A stretch of DNA of 61,982 nt. Origin: Streptomyces sp. CB02056. Its GTDB lineage: Bacteria > Actinomycetota > Actinomycetes > Streptomycetales > Streptomycetaceae. The position numbers and the translations under genes were made by a program. This document shows positions 60,076 through 61,982 of this stretch, piece after piece. The stretch spans positions 1 to 61,982 of the forward strand of contig NZ_LIPD01000028.1 of the NCBI RefSeq assembly GCF_001905545.1, given 5' to 3'. Positions within the stretch are counted from its first letter, which is position 1; every line of letters begins with the position of its first letter. The notes beneath the pieces were generated by a model, which made no database searches, was not told the origin of the DNA, and saw only the letters and a list, made by a program, of their open reading frames with translations.

Positions 60076-60927
60076 TCAGCGGAAGTCGTCGGCGTGGTCG
60101 ACGGCCCACTGGGCGTAGGCGTGTGCCGGGGCGCCGGTGATCTTCTCGGCGATGACGGAGGTCACGGCCGCGACGCCGTCGGCGGCGGCCCACTGGCCGA
60201 CGATCGCCTCGGCCACGACCGGGTGCATGGTCCTGGCGACGTCCGCGCGGGCCTGCTCGTGGGAGACGTGCTCGACCCGGATGGGACGGCCGATGGCCTC
60301 GCCGATGTGCTCGACCTGGCGTCGCAGGGTCAGGGACTCGGCGCCGTGGACGGTGTAGGCCTGGTGCGAGTGGCCCGGTTCGGTGAGGGCGGTCACCGCC
60401 AGCGCCGCGATGTCCTTCTCGTGCACCGGCGCCGACTGCGCGAGCGGATAGGGGAGGCGGACGACGTTGCCGGTGCGGATCGATTCGGCCCACCAGGTGC
60501 GGGTGTTGGTCGCGAACGTCCCCGGCCGGAGGAACGTCCAGTCCAGGCCGGACCGTTGGACGGCCTGCTCGATCGTGCGGTTCAGGCGGGCGACCGGGTG
60601 TTCGGCGGCGGGGTCGAGGACGACCGCCACCGACGAGAGCAGGACCACCTGCCGGATCCCGGCCGCCGCGGCCGCCGCGGTGACCTTCTCGATGTCGTAG
60701 GGCTTCTGGGGGTCGAGCATTCCGTACAGGAACACCTTGTCGGCACCGTCGAGCGCCGCGGGCAGCGTCTCGGGACGGTCCAGGTCGGCGACGACCGCTT
60801 CGTACCCGGGGGTCGAGCCCGTGGCCGGGGTCCTGCTGACCGCTCTGACCTGCTCGCCGGCGGCCAGCAGGCCGTCGGCGACATGACGACCGACGTTGCC
60901 GCGGGCGCCGAAGACGACTGCCACCAT
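60076..60927 (-). CDS. NmrA-like NAD(P)H-binding protein
   Basis: 283 residues from ATG 60927 (AGGAGG upstream). It has the start VVFGARGNVGRHVADGLLAAG, then GLDWTFLRPGTFATNT and YTVHGAESLTLRRQVEHI. This is the same family as the gene at 57057-57986, but clearly diverged, so the locus carries two related oxidoreductases. No catalytic Tyr-x-x-x-Lys is evident, in line with atypical members. Substrate unknown. Confidence 0.87.
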   Translation of the reverse strand: MVAVVFGARGNVGRHVADGLLAAGEQVRAVSRTPATGSTPGYEAVVADLDRPETLPAALDGADKVFLYGMLDPQKPYDIEKVTAAAAAAGIRQVVLLSSVAVVLDPAAEHPVARLNRTIEQAVQRSGLDWTFLRPGTFATNTRTWWAESIRTGNVVRLPYPLAQSAPVHEKDIAALAVTALTEPGHSHQAYTVHGAESLTLRRQVEHIGEAIGRPIRVEHVSHEQARADVARTMHPVVAEAIVGQWAAADGVAAVTSVIAEKITGAPAHAYAQWAVDHADDFR

Positions 60928-61052
60928 GATGGAACCTCCTGCTTGATGTGGACCTTGCTGTGGACGTGAAGTGCCGTACGGGAGCGGGTTGTTGCGGGCT
61001 GCGCCGCTGCGGGTCCGCCCCCGATCGCGGATCGCGGATCGCCGGTTGCCGG

Positions 61053-61945
61053 TCAGGGCCGGATGTTCTCCAGGTCCGCCAGCAGGCCGGGGTGCCGCGG
61101 CTCCCAGCCGAGCGCCTGCCGGGTGCGGGCGCTGGACGCGGGCTGGTCGGCCCGGAAGATCGGGCCGAGCGGGCCGTAGGTCTCCTCTGGCACCGACTGG
61201 ACCGGCAGGTCCAGCCGTCGGCCGATGACGGCCGCGATGTCCCGCACCTCGTCTCCTTCGTCGGCCACGGCGTGCCAGGCGGTACCGGGCTCCGCCCGCT
61301 CCAGGGCGAGCCGGAAGAGGGCGGCCGCGTCGAGCGCGTGGACGGCGGGCCAGCGCTGGGTGCCGTCGCCGGGGTAGCCGGAGACGCCGCTGCGGCGCGC
61401 GATGTCGGTCAGCAGCCCGGCGAACCCGCCCGTGCCCTCGGTGTGGACGGTGCGCGGCAGACGGACGGAGGTGCTCCAGACTCCGTGCGAGGCCAGGCCG
61501 AGGATCGCCGTGACCGTGCGACCGCGGCCGCCGACCGGCCCGTCGGTCGGCACCGGGTCGGCACCGGGTCGGCCTCGGTGGAGGCGCGGCCCGGCACGTG
61601 GGGCGTACCCGAGACGGTGACCAGGGGGCGGTCGCTGCCGAGGAGCTCCTCGCCGAGGGCGGTGAGGGCGGCGGTCTCCTCGGCGACGTTCCGGGTGAGG
61701 GCCTCGGGGCTGCTGAAGTCGTTGCCGAAGGCCAGGTGGATCACCCCGTCGGCCTGGGCGGCGCCGGAGCGCAGCACGTCCAGGTCGGCGAGGCCTCCCC
61801 GCAGCGGCTCGGCGCCGGCCGCCTCGGCGGCCCGGGCGGAGGCGTCGGAGCGGGCGAGCGCGAGGACGGTGTGGCCGTTGCCGAGGAGTTCGGCGACGAC
61901 GGCGGAGCCGATCAGACCGGTGCCGCCGGTGACGAAGACGCGCAT
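61053..61945 (-). pseudogene. NAD-dependent epimerase/dehydratase family protein, frameshifted
   Basis: From ATG 61945 (GGGAGGATTCCC upstream) the frame reads VFVTGGTGLIGSAVVAELLG, a Rossmann start, to STEADPVPT. The rest of the protein (TVTAILGLASHGVWSTSVRL to the end WEPRHPGLLADLENIRP) is in another frame. At 61545-61566 the 11-bp unit GGTCGGCACCG is present twice in tandem; removing one copy restores a single frame of about 290 residues. The duplication is the evident cause, unless it is an assembly artefact. The C-terminal part resembles extended short-chain dehydrogenases acting on nucleotide sugars or small carbonyls. Confidence 0.8.
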
Positions 61946-61982
61946 GGGAATCCTCCCGGAAGTGATGGGACTCTTGTCCCAT

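Noticed and set aside
59897..60493. Minus-strand Arg-rich frame inside the second NmrA-like gene
   Set aside because: Shadow of the gene at 60076-60927, which has a full Rossmann protein and a good ribosome site.
61022..61042. Three short GATCGCG units after the epimerase-like pseudogene
   Set aside because: Too short and simple to support a function; noted only as another slippage-prone repeat.

Overview
The window is very GC-rich (roughly 70% or more by eye), with strong G/C bias at third codon positions, many GTG starts and ATGA/GTGA stop-start overlaps. It carries an AfsR/SARP regulator and an NdgR-like IclR regulator. Together these point to a streptomycete-type actinobacterium (Streptomyces, Kitasatospora or a close relative). 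No rRNA, tRNA, CRISPR array or intact insertion sequence was seen.

Layout. (1) 1-3657, minus: the 5' part of a large secreted protein whose C-terminal half is built of nearly identical 120-residue repeats and runs off the left edge. (2) 4154-43112, plus: a nonribosomal peptide synthetase (NRPS) cluster. It contains an XRE/NB-ARC regulator; a four-gene precursor block (glutamate mutase S and E, an asparaginyl-tRNA-synthetase-like amide synthetase, a stand-alone glutamate-synthase-type FMN protein); four NRPS proteins; a type II thioesterase; a P450; an MbtH protein; a SyrP-like oxygenase; an MFS exporter; and a DDAH-like amidinohydrolase. (3) 43270-46769: a small predicted secreted peptide gene convergent with a large BTAD/NB-ARC/TPR SARP-type activator. 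(4) 47028-52997: chromosomal-type genes, including a SAM riboswitch ahead of a short leader ORF and an NdgR-like regulator, a ThrE-type exporter, and a divergent quinone oxidoreductase/GlxA-type regulator pair. (5) 53043-56340: a patchy accessory zone with truncated and orphan genes. (6) 56208-61945: a run of small oxidoreductases, acetyltransferases and a TetR regulator, in which two genes are broken by short tandem duplications.

How the cluster should work. The NRPS proteins read A-T-C-A-T / C-A-T-C / A-T / (C-A-T)x5-TE. The C domain ending the second protein can serve the free A-T protein. That gives nine A domains, nine carrier domains and eight condensation domains, enough for a nonapeptide started by a free amino acid (no starter C domain), with no epimerase or methyltransferase domain. 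Glutamate mutase should supply 3-methylaspartate. The AsnRS-like protein could amidate it to 3-methylasparagine. The SyrP-like oxygenase and the P450 would hydroxylate carrier-bound residues. Modules 6/7 and modules 8/9 have pairwise identical pocket residues, so a doublet-containing peptide is predicted.

Regulation. The promoters of the precursor operon, the first NRPS operon and the mbtH-NRPS4 operon each carry three TGCCG-type direct repeats about 11 bp apart. In all three, the last repeat starts exactly 26 nt before a -10-like hexamer. This layout is expected for a SARP-family activator, and such a gene closes the cluster at 43545-46769. All product and regulation statements are inferences from sequence reading; no database search was run.
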